A DNA stretch of 64,000 nucleotides from Saccharothrix sp. ALI-22-I (lineage in GTDB: Bacteria > Actinomycetota > Actinomycetes > Mycobacteriales > Pseudonocardiaceae). This document shows, piece by piece, positions 7,915 through 15,606 of the stretch (positions are counted from its first letter, which is position 1; each line of letters begins with the position of its first letter). The stretch spans positions 276,842-340,841 of the forward strand of contig NZ_MTQP01000062.1 in assembly GCF_001984175.1 (NCBI RefSeq). Direction: 5' to 3'. Under the pieces are notes generated by a model. It was not told where the DNA came from, did not search any database, and worked only from the letters and a program-made list of their open reading frames with translations. The position numbers and the translations under genes are program-made.

Positions 7915-9372
7915 TCAACTCGCGCCGAGCGCGCGGGCCGCCGCGATCACGTCGACCAGGCCCGTTCCCTTGTCGTGGCTGGTCGTGTACGAGCCGACGG
8001 GCTGGTAGCCGGAGCCGTACTTGTAGGCCGTCGACTTCAACGCCGCCTCGATCTGCGCCGGCGTCGCGGTCGGATCGGCCTGGAACAGCTGCGCCACGAT
8101 GCCGGTGATGTGCGGCGCGGCCATCGACGTGCCGCTGATCGTGTTGAACGTGCCGACGTCGAGCAGGCCGGGGCCGTTCTGCGGCTGGAGCCCGGTGGCG
8201 CAGATCGCCAGGTACGGCCGGCACGCCGCGGTGATGTCCTCACCGGGCGCGGAGATGTCCGGCCACGTCGAGGAGTCCGTCGCCAGGCCGCGCGACGAGT
8301 ACTCCGACACCGCGCCGTCCCGGGTGCCGGTGCCGAGGTCGTGGTAGGACGCCACGGACAGCACACCGGGGGTCGGGTCCTGGCCGGACGGGTTGGACAG
8401 GTTCGCGCTGCCGTCGCCGCCGTCGTTGCCGTTCGCCCACACCGTCACGACGCCCTCGGCCGCCAACGCGCGCTGGAGCTTGACGGTGGTGGAGTTCGGG
8501 TCGAACGCGCCGCCGCCGGACGGGCCGTAGGAGTTGTTGATCGCCTTGATCGGCGGGCACACCGACGCCGGGACGCCCGCGCCGCACGGTGCCCGGTGGT
8601 TCTCCAGCACCCAGTTCAGCGCGGCGTCCGCGCCGATGATGAACAGCACCGCGCCGGTCGAGATCACCACGGCCTTGGCGCCGGGAGCCGCGCCGCGCAC
8701 CACCGTGCCGTCGGTCAGCGTGGTGTCGCTGCCGACCGCGATGCCGGTGACGTGCGTGCCGTGGCCGCCGACCGCCAGCAGGTCGGTGTCCACCGAGGTC
8801 GGCACGTCGAGGATGCAGCCGGTGCCGGCGCTCGCTTCGTCCAGGCAGACGCTCTTGAGGCTGCGGACGATCTTGGTCTGGCCGTTCGGCTGCCGGAACG
8901 CCGGGTGCGTCGGATCGACGCCGGAGTCGATCACCGCGACGGTGACGCCGCTGCCGTCCAGCGCCTGGCCGTTCGCCCCGGTCAGGGTCTGGCGCGCTTC
9001 CAGCCCGCGGGTGGCGGTGTGGGAGGTGGAGCCGGTGAACTCGATCGGCCGGTTGGCCTCGACGTAGGTCACGCCGGCAGCGGCGCGTGCGGCGGTGATC
9101 TGGGCTGCGGTGCCGTGGGCGGCGACCACGCCGATGCGGTCGAAGCTGGTGATGCGGTTCAGGCCGGAGGCGCGCACCGCGCGTTCGGCGGCGGCGAGGT
9201 CGGCGCCGTGGACGAACACGGTGCCGACGGAATCGGGCGCGGATTCACCATCGGACAGCTGACTGGCGAGCAGCGTCGAGACGGGTGCGAGCAGACCGGC
9301 CGAGGCGGAAGGGACGACCGCTACGGACAGTGCCAGCGTTCCCGCCGCGAGCAGGGCGGCTTTGCGCTTCAC
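7915..9372 (-). CDS. Secreted subtilisin-like serine protease (S8 family)
   Basis: A 485-residue secreted endopeptidase. GTG 9372 is chosen because GGAGGT lies six bases upstream and the product then begins VKRKAALLAAGTLALSVAVV, a classic signal peptide ending near ASA. A propeptide of about 100 residues follows (inhibitor I9-like). The catalytic triad is visible: Asp149 (AVIDSGVD), His204 (GGHGTHVTG) and Ser416 (SGTSMAAPH), with the oxyanion Asn in the ANGND region. Six Cys in the catalytic domain suggest disulfides for extracellular stability. The gene stands alone. Whether it could process the lanthipeptide leader is unknown. Confidence 0.9.
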   Translation of the reverse strand: MKRKAALLAAGTLALSVAVVPSASAGLLAPVSTLLASQLSDGESAPDSVGTVFVHGADLAAAERAVRASGLNRITSFDRIGVVAAHGTAAQITAARAAAGVTYVEANRPIEFTGSTSHTATRGLEARQTLTGANGQALDGSGVTVAVIDSGVDPTHPAFRQPNGQTKIVRSLKSVCLDEASAGTGCILDVPTSVDTDLLAVGGHGTHVTGIAVGSDTTLTDGTVVRGAAPGAKAVVISTGAVLFIIGADAALNWVLENHRAPCGAGVPASVCPPIKAINNSYGPSGGGAFDPNSTTVKLQRALAAEGVVTVWANGNDGGDGSANLSNPSGQDPTPGVLSVASYHDLGTGTRDGAVSEYSSRGLATDSSTWPDISAPGEDITAACRPYLAICATGLQPQNGPGLLDVGTFNTISGTSMAAPHITGIVAQLFQADPTATPAQIEAALKSTAYKYGSGYQPVGSYTTSHDKGTGLVDVIAAARALGAS

Positions 9373-9537
9373 TGACGGACCTCCAATGCAGGGTTGAGCA
9401 ATCCCACTAACGAGCCACATCCGTTCAGGTGATGGGTGTCACGGAACGTCAACTCCGGTGATGCGCCCAACCGGCCCAGCCCTCACGGGCGCTACCGTGT
9501 CCGACCGTGTGGAACGGTGTGATTCTGTGGTGATCTC

Positions 9538-10785
9538 GTGCGGCTGATCCGACTCGGGACCGAACCGTCGCAGGTGGGCGCGGACGTGCGCGCCGCGTTG
9601 AGCACGTGGGGCAACGGTGACGCCGTCCTCGGCGGTATCGCGCTGCTCGGGGTCCGGCCCCCGGACTGCCCGCGTGACCTGGACGCCGTGATCGTGCTGC
9701 CGCGCGGTGTGCTCGTCGTCGTCGGCGTGGACCTGCCGGACCCGGCCATGCGGCTGGAGGCGCCGCTCAACGGCCAGTGGAAGATCGACGGCTGGCCACT
9801 GACCAGGACCGACGGCGCGCTGAGCCCGGCCGCCGAGGCGCTGGAGGCCAGCACCGCCGTCGCCCGCCGCATCCAGGACATGCGCGGCGAGCCGCTGCCG
9901 GTCACCACCGTGGTGGCCGTCGGCCCGTACGTCGGCCAGGTCGTGCAGGCGACCGTCGACCTCAACCGGGGCGTGCGCGTCCTGCACCCCAAGCCGACGA
10001 CGCTGCTCGCCGCAGCCCGCGAGCTGGCCACCAGCGACCGGCCCTGCTCGGCCGAGCACGCCGCCAAGCTGGTCGCCGTACTGGCGCCGACCGGCGCGCC
10101 GCCCTCCCGGCAGGTGCTGATCGCCGAGGGCTTCTCCGACGCGGCGACCGACCTGGCGTCGGCCAGCACCATGCTGCTGCCGAAGATCAAGGCCGTCCCG
10201 ACCACCCGCAAGGTGCTGCCCTACGTGGGCGGCGTGGTCGGCTTCATCCTGCTGATCATCGCCCTGATCGCGTCGCTGTCGTCGGGCGGCACCGCGGACA
10301 GCTCGGCGTCCGCCACCCCGACCTCGCAGCCGACCACGGTCGTCGTGGACGGCCGGAACTTCTCGCCGCGCGGCGCGGACCGGACCGACGACTGCGCCGC
10401 GCACGCGTTCGGCGACGTGCAGGCTTGGCTGTCCGGACACATGTGCATGCAGCTGCGGCGGGCCCAGTACGAGACCACTGTGGACGGCCGCAAGGTCGGC
10501 GTCGCGATCGCCGAGCTGAGCCTGCCGGACGCCACCCGCGCGAGTGAGTTGAACGTGATCGCCTCGACGGCGGGCGCGGGCGGCATCACCGCGCTGGTGA
10601 AGGAGGGCAAGGGCTGGCCCGGCGGTCCGGCGTCGTTCGACCGGTCGGCCATCCGGGTGTCGGTGAAGGGCGCGCAACTGCGGATCACGCAGGTGGTGTG
10701 GGCGGAAGGCGAGCAGAACGCGGCCGACCCGAAGCTGGCCCAGATCGCCGAGCAGGCGTTGCGGCTGCCCGCCGCGCAGCAGTGA
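9538..10785 (+). CDS. Single-pass membrane protein of unknown function
   Basis: A 415-residue protein from GTG 9538. The N-terminal ~225 residues form a soluble domain rich in Val and Leu. One membrane helix follows (about 229-250, VLPYVGGVVGFILLIIALIA), then a Ser/Thr-rich linker and an extracellular domain of about 140 residues with two Cys (DDCAAHAF, GHMCMQL), likely a disulfide. The topology suggests a cytosolic sensor-like N-domain and an exported C-domain. I do not recognise the family. It faces the divergent protease across 165 bases containing several short GTGT-type repeats. Confidence 0.7.
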   Translation: MRLIRLGTEPSQVGADVRAALSTWGNGDAVLGGIALLGVRPPDCPRDLDAVIVLPRGVLVVVGVDLPDPAMRLEAPLNGQWKIDGWPLTRTDGALSPAAEALEASTAVARRIQDMRGEPLPVTTVVAVGPYVGQVVQATVDLNRGVRVLHPKPTTLLAAARELATSDRPCSAEHAAKLVAVLAPTGAPPSRQVLIAEGFSDAATDLASASTMLLPKIKAVPTTRKVLPYVGGVVGFILLIIALIASLSSGGTADSSASATPTSQPTTVVVDGRNFSPRGADRTDDCAAHAFGDVQAWLSGHMCMQLRRAQYETTVDGRKVGVAIAELSLPDATRASELNVIASTAGAGGITALVKEGKGWPGGPASFDRSAIRVSVKGAQLRITQVVWAEGEQNAADPKLAQIAEQALRLPAAQQ

Positions 10786-10795
10786 AAGTGGACCG

Positions 10796-11167
10796 TCAGC
10801 GGCCGGAGCGGACCATGCCGATGCCGATCAACCCGAACGCGACGTGCAGCACGATCACCAGACCGGCCACCGCGCACACCGTTTCGGTGCCCGGTTTGCC
10901 CGCGATCGCGCCGAACGAGAACAGCCATCCGCCGAGCGCGATCGCGGCGCCCGGGATCATCACCGAATTCGGCACGTGGGCCAGGCAGAGCAACGCGCTG
11001 GAACGCGCGCGGAACAACGTGTAGAGCACCACGGGAAGCACCAGGAACCCCGGCAGGTACACCGCGGTCGGCGGCCAGGAAGGCCCGCCGGGCAGAAACG
11101 TGGTCACGATGACGAACGCGCACCAGAGCACCGCTCCGATCGCGAGAGCCACCGTTCCCCTGGTCAC
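10796..11167 (-). CDS. Small four-helix membrane protein
   Basis: A 123-residue protein from GTG 11167 with about four hydrophobic segments (residues 5-25, 35-52, 58-88, 95-118). It is convergent with the preceding gene, with only ten bases between the stop codons. No motif suggests a transport or enzymatic role. GC content and codon use match the surroundings. Confidence 0.65.
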   Translation of the reverse strand: MTRGTVALAIGAVLWCAFVIVTTFLPGGPSWPPTAVYLPGFLVLPVVLYTLFRARSSALLCLAHVPNSVMIPGAAIALGGWLFSFGAIAGKPGTETVCAVAGLVIVLHVAFGLIGIGMVRSGR

Positions 11168-11249
11168 CGCCGCAGTGTAATGAACTGAAGCCGCACTTTT
11201 AGGTTAAGACGCTCTATGGCCGCAGGTCCGGTACGGCACCCGGACGAAG

Positions 11250-11281
11250 GGGTACACGGCCCGCTGGCCGACCGTGTACCC
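11250..11281 (-). terminator. Hairpin terminator after the disulfide reductase gene
   Basis: A perfect 10-bp inverted repeat, GGGTACACGG (11250-11259) and CCGTGTACCC (11272-11281), lies 21 bases downstream of the reductase stop codon. There is no strong U-tract. It is a plausible terminator for the minus-strand gene. Confidence 0.6.
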
Positions 11282-11301
11282 AGCGTCAGGGATTCACGGT
11301 C

Positions 11302-12678
11302 TCAGAGACCGTAGGCCTCCAACAGCCGCAACCAGACCTCGCTGATGGTCGGGTACGCCGGCACCGCGTGCCACAACCGGTCCACGGTGACCTCGCCGAC
11401 GATCGCGATGGTGGCCGCGTGGATCAACTCGGCGACGTCGGGGCCTGCGAACGTGACGCCGACGAGCGTGCGCTTCTTCTCGTCCACGATCATCCGCGCC
11501 TTGCCGCGGTACCCGTCCGCGTGCAGGGACGACCCGGCCACCGCGATGTCCAGGTCGATCACCCGGATCTCCAGCCCAGCCTCGCGGGCCTGCGCCTCCG
11601 TCCACCCCACCGACGCCACCTCGGGGTCGGTGAAGACGACCTGCGGCACGGCGGTGTGATCGGCCGTGGCGACCGGCGCGGTCCACGGTTCGGGGTCGGT
11701 GGCGCCGGTGACGATCGCCGTGCCGACCGCCCGTGCGGCGTATTTGCCCTGGTGGGTGAGCAGCGCGCGGCCCGTGACGTCACCCGCCGCGTACAACCAG
11801 TCCACTCCGGACACTCGACCGGTGTCGTCGACCTCCAGCGGCTTGCCCGCCGTGAAGCCGAACTGCTCCACGCCCAGGTCGAACGTGCCCGGCAGGCGGC
11901 CGGTCGCGATCAGCAGGTGCTCGCCGGACACCGAGGTGTCGTCGGACAGCCGCAACGACACCTCGCCGTCCGAGGTGGACACACCGGTCGCTTTCACGCC
12001 CGTGACGATCCGGACGCCGTCCTCACGCAGCCCCTCGGCCACCAGGTCGCCCGCGAACGCCTCGAACTTCGGCAGCGGCCGTTCACCGGAGATCACCAGC
12101 GTGACCTTCGAGCCGAGCCGGGCCCACGCCTGGGCCATCTCGACGCCGACCACACCGCCGCCGAGCACCACCAACGACGTGGGCACCTCCTGCGCCGACG
12201 TCGCCTCGCGGGACGTCCAGTACGGCACGTCGGACAACCCCGGCAGCGACGGGATGCGCGGCACGCTGCCGGTGCACACCACGACCGCCTTCGCGGCGGT
12301 CAGCACGCGGCCGTCGACCTCGACCCGGCGCTCCCCCACCAGCCGGCCACGACCGCGGAACACGGTCAGCCCGGCGCCCTCGGCCCACTCGACCTGGCCC
12401 GAGTCGTCCCAGTCGGAGGTGAAGCTGTTGCGCCGCTTCAACACCTGCACCGGATCCAGCCGGTCCCCGACCGGCACCCCCGGCACCCGGCGGGCGGCGG
12501 CGAGCGCGTGGCCGGGGCGCAGCAACGCCTTGCTCGGCATGCACGCCCAGTACGAGCACTCACCGCCGACGCGTTCGGCTTCCACCAGCGCGGTCCGGAG
12601 TCCGCCGGCGGCGGTCCGGGCGGCGGCGTTCTCGCCCACCGGGCCACCGCCGATCACGATCACGTCGAAGTCGGTCAC
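11302..12678 (-). CDS. FAD-dependent pyridine nucleotide-disulfide oxidoreductase
   Basis: A 458-residue class I flavoprotein reductase. The FAD-binding motif IGGGPVG (residues 9-15) and the redox-active pair Cys41-x4-Cys46 (GGECSYWACMPSK) are intact. The NAD(P) motif VVLGGGVVGVEMA and the second FAD motif YAAGDVTG follow. A C-terminal dimerisation domain is present, but the usual His-x4-Glu of lipoamide dehydrogenase is not clear (LWHAVPAYPT), as in mercuric-reductase-like and uncharacterised actinobacterial paralogs. Substrate is unknown. GTG 12678 gives the best N-terminus; a start six codons upstream is possible. TetR lies just upstream on the same strand. Confidence 0.82.
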   Translation of the reverse strand: MTDFDVIVIGGGPVGENAAARTAAGGLRTALVEAERVGGECSYWACMPSKALLRPGHALAAARRVPGVPVGDRLDPVQVLKRRNSFTSDWDDSGQVEWAEGAGLTVFRGRGRLVGERRVEVDGRVLTAAKAVVVCTGSVPRIPSLPGLSDVPYWTSREATSAQEVPTSLVVLGGGVVGVEMAQAWARLGSKVTLVISGERPLPKFEAFAGDLVAEGLREDGVRIVTGVKATGVSTSDGEVSLRLSDDTSVSGEHLLIATGRLPGTFDLGVEQFGFTAGKPLEVDDTGRVSGVDWLYAAGDVTGRALLTHQGKYAARAVGTAIVTGATDPEPWTAPVATADHTAVPQVVFTDPEVASVGWTEAQAREAGLEIRVIDLDIAVAGSSLHADGYRGKARMIVDEKKRTLVGVTFAGPDVAELIHAATIAIVGEVTVDRLWHAVPAYPTISEVWLRLLEAYGL

Positions 12679-12754
12679 CGGTCCACCCCACACCACCCGG
12701 ACCGGCGCGGCAAGTCGCCCCCTGGCCGAGAACTGTCAGACCTGGCCAAGAACG

Positions 12755-13399
12755 TCAGACCGGGTCGAACACCCCGGCCAACATCTTCAAGATCACGCAG
12801 TCGGCGGTGCCCAGCACCACCGGGCGTTCGTCGGGCTCCACTCGTTCGGCCAGCTTGAACATCGCATCGGCGATCTGGGCGGCCATCCGGAACGTCAACG
12901 TGACCGGCGCGTCCCCGCGCACCGCGAAGCGCCCCAGGAACAGGTCGCGCAACCGTTCGGCCATCAACTCGTACTGGTCGACGGACGCGTCGAGCCGGTG
13001 GCCGTCGAGCAGATCGCTGAACCGCACCCGCCCGAAGCCGGGCAGTTCGACCAGCATCCGCAGGTAGACGCCGACGACCTGCCGCACCGCCTCCCGCCAG
13101 TCCCCGGCGAGTCGACCCTCCGTGAACAGCGTTTCGACCTGGCCCAGGTACTCCTCCATGCCGCGCAACGCCAACGCGTGCACAACAGAACGCTTGTCCG
13201 GGAAGTATTGGTAGAACGATCCAATTGGCACGCCTGCCAGCTCGACGATCCGGGCTGTGGTGATGTCGTCGTAGTCGTAGTCGTTGAGCAGCGCCGCGCA
13301 GGCATCGACAATCGCGGACACCGTGGCGGCGCCGCGCTGCTGAACGGGCTGACGACGCATCACCTTGGCTAAGCGGTTTTCGGCGGGATTTTCTGGCAC
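12755..13399 (-). CDS. TetR family transcriptional regulator
   Basis: A 214-residue regulator from GTG 13399. The N-terminal helix-turn-helix (roughly residues 30-75) includes TTARIVELAGVPIGSFYQYFPDKRSVV, broken here as the typical G-x2-x-S/T-xYxYF core followed by K-x2. The C-terminal ~140 residues are the variable ligand-binding domain. It lies upstream of the flavin reductase on the same strand with a 76-base gap and may control it. ATG 13360 is a shorter alternative start. The longer frame to 13546 adds a poor N-terminus and is not used. Confidence 0.82.
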   Translation of the reverse strand: MPENPAENRLAKVMRRQPVQQRGAATVSAIVDACAALLNDYDYDDITTARIVELAGVPIGSFYQYFPDKRSVVHALALRGMEEYLGQVETLFTEGRLAGDWREAVRQVVGVYLRMLVELPGFGRVRFSDLLDGHRLDASVDQYELMAERLRDLFLGRFAVRGDAPVTLTFRMAAQIADAMFKLAERVEPDERPVVLGTADCVILKMLAGVFDPV

Positions 13400-13542
13400 G
13401 CGCTCATCTTGATGGATACGGACCGGTAAGCCCAAACAGACGATTCCGGAATGTGATGTGAGGTTCGCTCGACTTTTCCGAGGTGATTGTTGGGGCGCAA
13501 AACTATTTACCGGGGTCGACCGGATGGGGAAATCCGACCGCC

Positions 13543-14247
13543 TCACCGTGAACCGCGCTGCGCCGGGACGGGTTTCAGCACTTCACCGTGCGTGTCAGCG
13601 GCCGGGGGCCGTTCGGCGGAAGGGGCGCGGACGATCGGCGTCCCCGCCCTGCGGCGCGGTGGCCGAGTCACGTAGGGGCCGACCAGCCGGGCGAGCAGCA
13701 GACCCGGCGCGACCAGCGGCACCACCGCCGACAGCGCCGCTGCCGTCGCCCCGGCCCGCGCCACGTCCTTCGGGATCACCGCGATCCGGTCGACCACGAA
13801 CGCCCGCCGCCCGGTGAGCGACACCAACCCCATCACCGCGAGGAACACCGCGAACGTCAGCAGCGCCCACCGGACCGCGACGTACCCGACATCCTCGGCC
13901 GCCGCCATCACCGCGAGCCAGCCGACCAACGCCGACGCCTGCCGGCGCGCGCTCGTCATCGCCCACAGCAGCCCACCGGCCACGGCGAGGAAGCCGGTGC
14001 GACCGTCGAACCAGCCGCGGACCGCGTCCAGCCACCCGGTCGGCAGCCCGGCCCAGCGCAGCGGCAGCACTTCCAGCGGACCAGGCCCGCCGAACACCTG
14101 CCCCACCACCCACGCCAGGGACCACACCGACACGACCACCGCGAAGCCGAGCTGCCACCGCGACCGGTCGACCGCGACCCGGCACAGCCGGACCAGCTCC
14201 TGGCGTTTCTCCCTCACACGCTCCAGCGTGCCGGGATGATCAGCCAC
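13543..14247 (-). CDS. Multi-pass membrane protein of unknown function
   Basis: A 234-residue protein from GTG 14247. A short basic cytosolic N-terminus precedes about five hydrophobic segments (around residues 32-52, 85-100, 105-125, 128-145, 165-190), ending in a Pro/Arg-rich tail. I do not recognise a family. It is followed by the TetR gene on the same strand after a 143-base gap. Confidence 0.6.
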   Translation of the reverse strand: MADHPGTLERVREKRQELVRLCRVAVDRSRWQLGFAVVVSVWSLAWVVGQVFGGPGPLEVLPLRWAGLPTGWLDAVRGWFDGRTGFLAVAGGLLWAMTSARRQASALVGWLAVMAAAEDVGYVAVRWALLTFAVFLAVMGLVSLTGRRAFVVDRIAVIPKDVARAGATAAALSAVVPLVAPGLLLARLVGPYVTRPPRRRAGTPIVRAPSAERPPAADTHGEVLKPVPAQRGSR

Positions 14248-14502
14248 CGCCGACGGGTTTCACCCACGTGCCCGGCGAGAGCCGCTCATCCGGTGGTCCA
14301 GTCCTCACCCGCCGTATTGCCCGACGCGGCCCAGCGGAGCTTCGCAGATCCCGCCGGGTGTCCTGTTCGGTGAATCTTGCGGGGTTCCCACCTGGCTTGC
14401 GGGGGTGCCGGCGGGATCACGTGGTGGAGGTGGAGACCGGACTCGTCCCGGGAGCACCCTCGGGCGCGCCGCCGCGCACGGGGTTCGCCCCGGCGACGCG
14501 AC

Positions 14503-15207
14503 TCAGTCCGCCGGCGCCGGCGCGGGGCGAGGCTGGTCCGGCGGCACCTCCGCCGCAGTGCGCCACCAGCGGCGCGACGCCAGCGCGGCCAGCACGGCGC
14601 CGGCCGCGTTGACCAGTACGTCATCCACCGACGACACCCGGTCCAACTGGAAGACGTACTGTGCGGTTTCGACCAGGACCGAGCAGCCTGCCCCGAGCGC
14701 CAAAAGCCGCGGCACGGACGCCAGCGCCGCGAACCGCATCGGAGCGAAGAACCCCAGCGCCGCGAAGATCAGCAGGTTGCCGACGATCCCGAGCGGCCCC
14801 ATCGTGACCAGGTCCCGCAGCGGGACCAGACTCACCCGGCCGGGGACGATGCCGGCCCCGGAGCCGGGCATCAAGGTCAGCCACACCAACGGCACCGTCC
14901 CGTAGACCATGCCCACCTCGGCCAGCGACATCCGCCACGCCGATGTGACGCCGGCGGCACGCCGACGGCGCGCCAGCGCCCACACCACCAGAGCGGCCAA
15001 CGGCAGACCGACCAGCATCATGAGCACCACACCGTTCATGGTGTCGAAGCAGCCGTGCCACCGTCCGGCCATGCACCTCGGAGCGGACATCAGGAGCGGC
15101 CGCCGCACGGCGAACACCGCGCTCGCCAGGCCGAGGATCGCCAGGCTGACGAGCACGATCCTGCGCGTGCGGCGGGGCGGTGCTAACGGGGATGGGCTGT
15201 GGTTCAC
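14503..15207 (-). CDS. VanZ family membrane protein
   Basis: A 234-residue protein from GTG 15207 with five or so membrane segments. The C-terminal half has the VanZ-like pattern, including GIVGNLLIFAALGFFAPM, LVETAQYVFQLDR and the conserved SSVDDVLVNAAGA. VanZ proteins are linked to low-level teicoplanin resistance, but most actinobacterial members have no known role. The 255 bases between its stop and the next minus-strand start (14248-14502) contain no gene I can support. Confidence 0.8.
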   Translation of the reverse strand: MNHSPSPLAPPRRTRRIVLVSLAILGLASAVFAVRRPLLMSAPRCMAGRWHGCFDTMNGVVLMMLVGLPLAALVVWALARRRRAAGVTSAWRMSLAEVGMVYGTVPLVWLTLMPGSGAGIVPGRVSLVPLRDLVTMGPLGIVGNLLIFAALGFFAPMRFAALASVPRLLALGAGCSVLVETAQYVFQLDRVSSVDDVLVNAAGAVLAALASRRWWRTAAEVPPDQPRPAPAPAD

Positions 15208-15236
15208 GCCCCCATTGGAGACGGAGGGCTGTTGCA

Positions 15237-15383
15237 GTGGCGTATCCAGTTTTGGATACGTCCGCGATACACGGAATCGCGCGCAGGCTGCTACCGGCGT
15301 TACCGGCGGCGTTGTCGATCACCTGGACCACCGCCTGGACCACCGCGGGCACGGCGAACGCCGAGCCGATCACCGAGTTGTAG
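15237..15383 (+). CDS. Possible 48-residue small protein
   Basis: GTG 15237 has a good ribosome binding site (GGAGGG, 15223-15228) at eight bases. The product begins MAYPVLDTSAIHG, contains a Leu/Pro/Ala segment and ends TANAEPITEL, with a WTTAWTTAGT repeat. A strong hairpin lies 32 bases after the stop, giving a complete small transcription unit divergent from VanZ. No homology is recognised. It is too long and lacks Cys for a lanthipeptide core. Real expression is plausible but unproven. Confidence 0.4.
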   Translation: MAYPVLDTSAIHGIARRLLPALPAALSITWTTAWTTAGTANAEPITEL

Positions 15384-15414
15384 GCCGGTCGCGGGCACCG
15401 CAGGAGGTCCGAAC

Positions 15415-15444
15415 GCCGCCGTCGAGCAGTCGCTCGGCGGCGGC
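15415..15444 (+). terminator. Hairpin terminator
   Basis: The arms GCCGCCGTCGAG (15415-15426) and CTCGGCGGCGGC (15433-15444) form a 12-bp stem with one G-U pair and a CAGTCG loop, followed by TTTCG. It ends the small transcription unit at 15237 and insulates helR. Confidence 0.65.
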
Positions 15445-15525
15445 TTTCGCACGTCACGGGGCAGGGCGGGCGGGCGCGTAGTTGTTGGCGCACCACGGCG
15501 AAGAGGCGTGTAGTAGATTAGACGT

Positions 15526-15606
15526 TCTGCGCAGGACGGGCGCAGAGAACTATCAGCCGCAATGCAACACAGGCTGATAAACCACGCTATCCAGAAATGA
15601 GGCACG
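15526..15606 (+). promoter_or_regulatory. Structured helR leader with possible 12-residue leader peptide
   Basis: Two inverted repeats sit in tandem: TCTGCGC/GCGCAGA (15526-15532 with 15540-15546) and TATCAGCC/GGCTGATA (15551-15558 with 15572-15579). A short frame, ATG 15562 to TGA 15600, encodes MQHRLINHAIQK and ends six bases before the helR TTG; its stop overlaps the helR ribosome binding site (TGAGG). A possible -10 (TAGATT) lies at 15514. No clear rifamycin-associated element is visible. This arrangement suggests leader control of helR. Confidence 0.5.

Noticed and set aside
7975..9375. 466-residue plus-strand frame opposite the subtilase
   Set aside because: Antisense shadow rich in Arg/Gly/Val without motifs; the subtilase triad is intact on the other strand.
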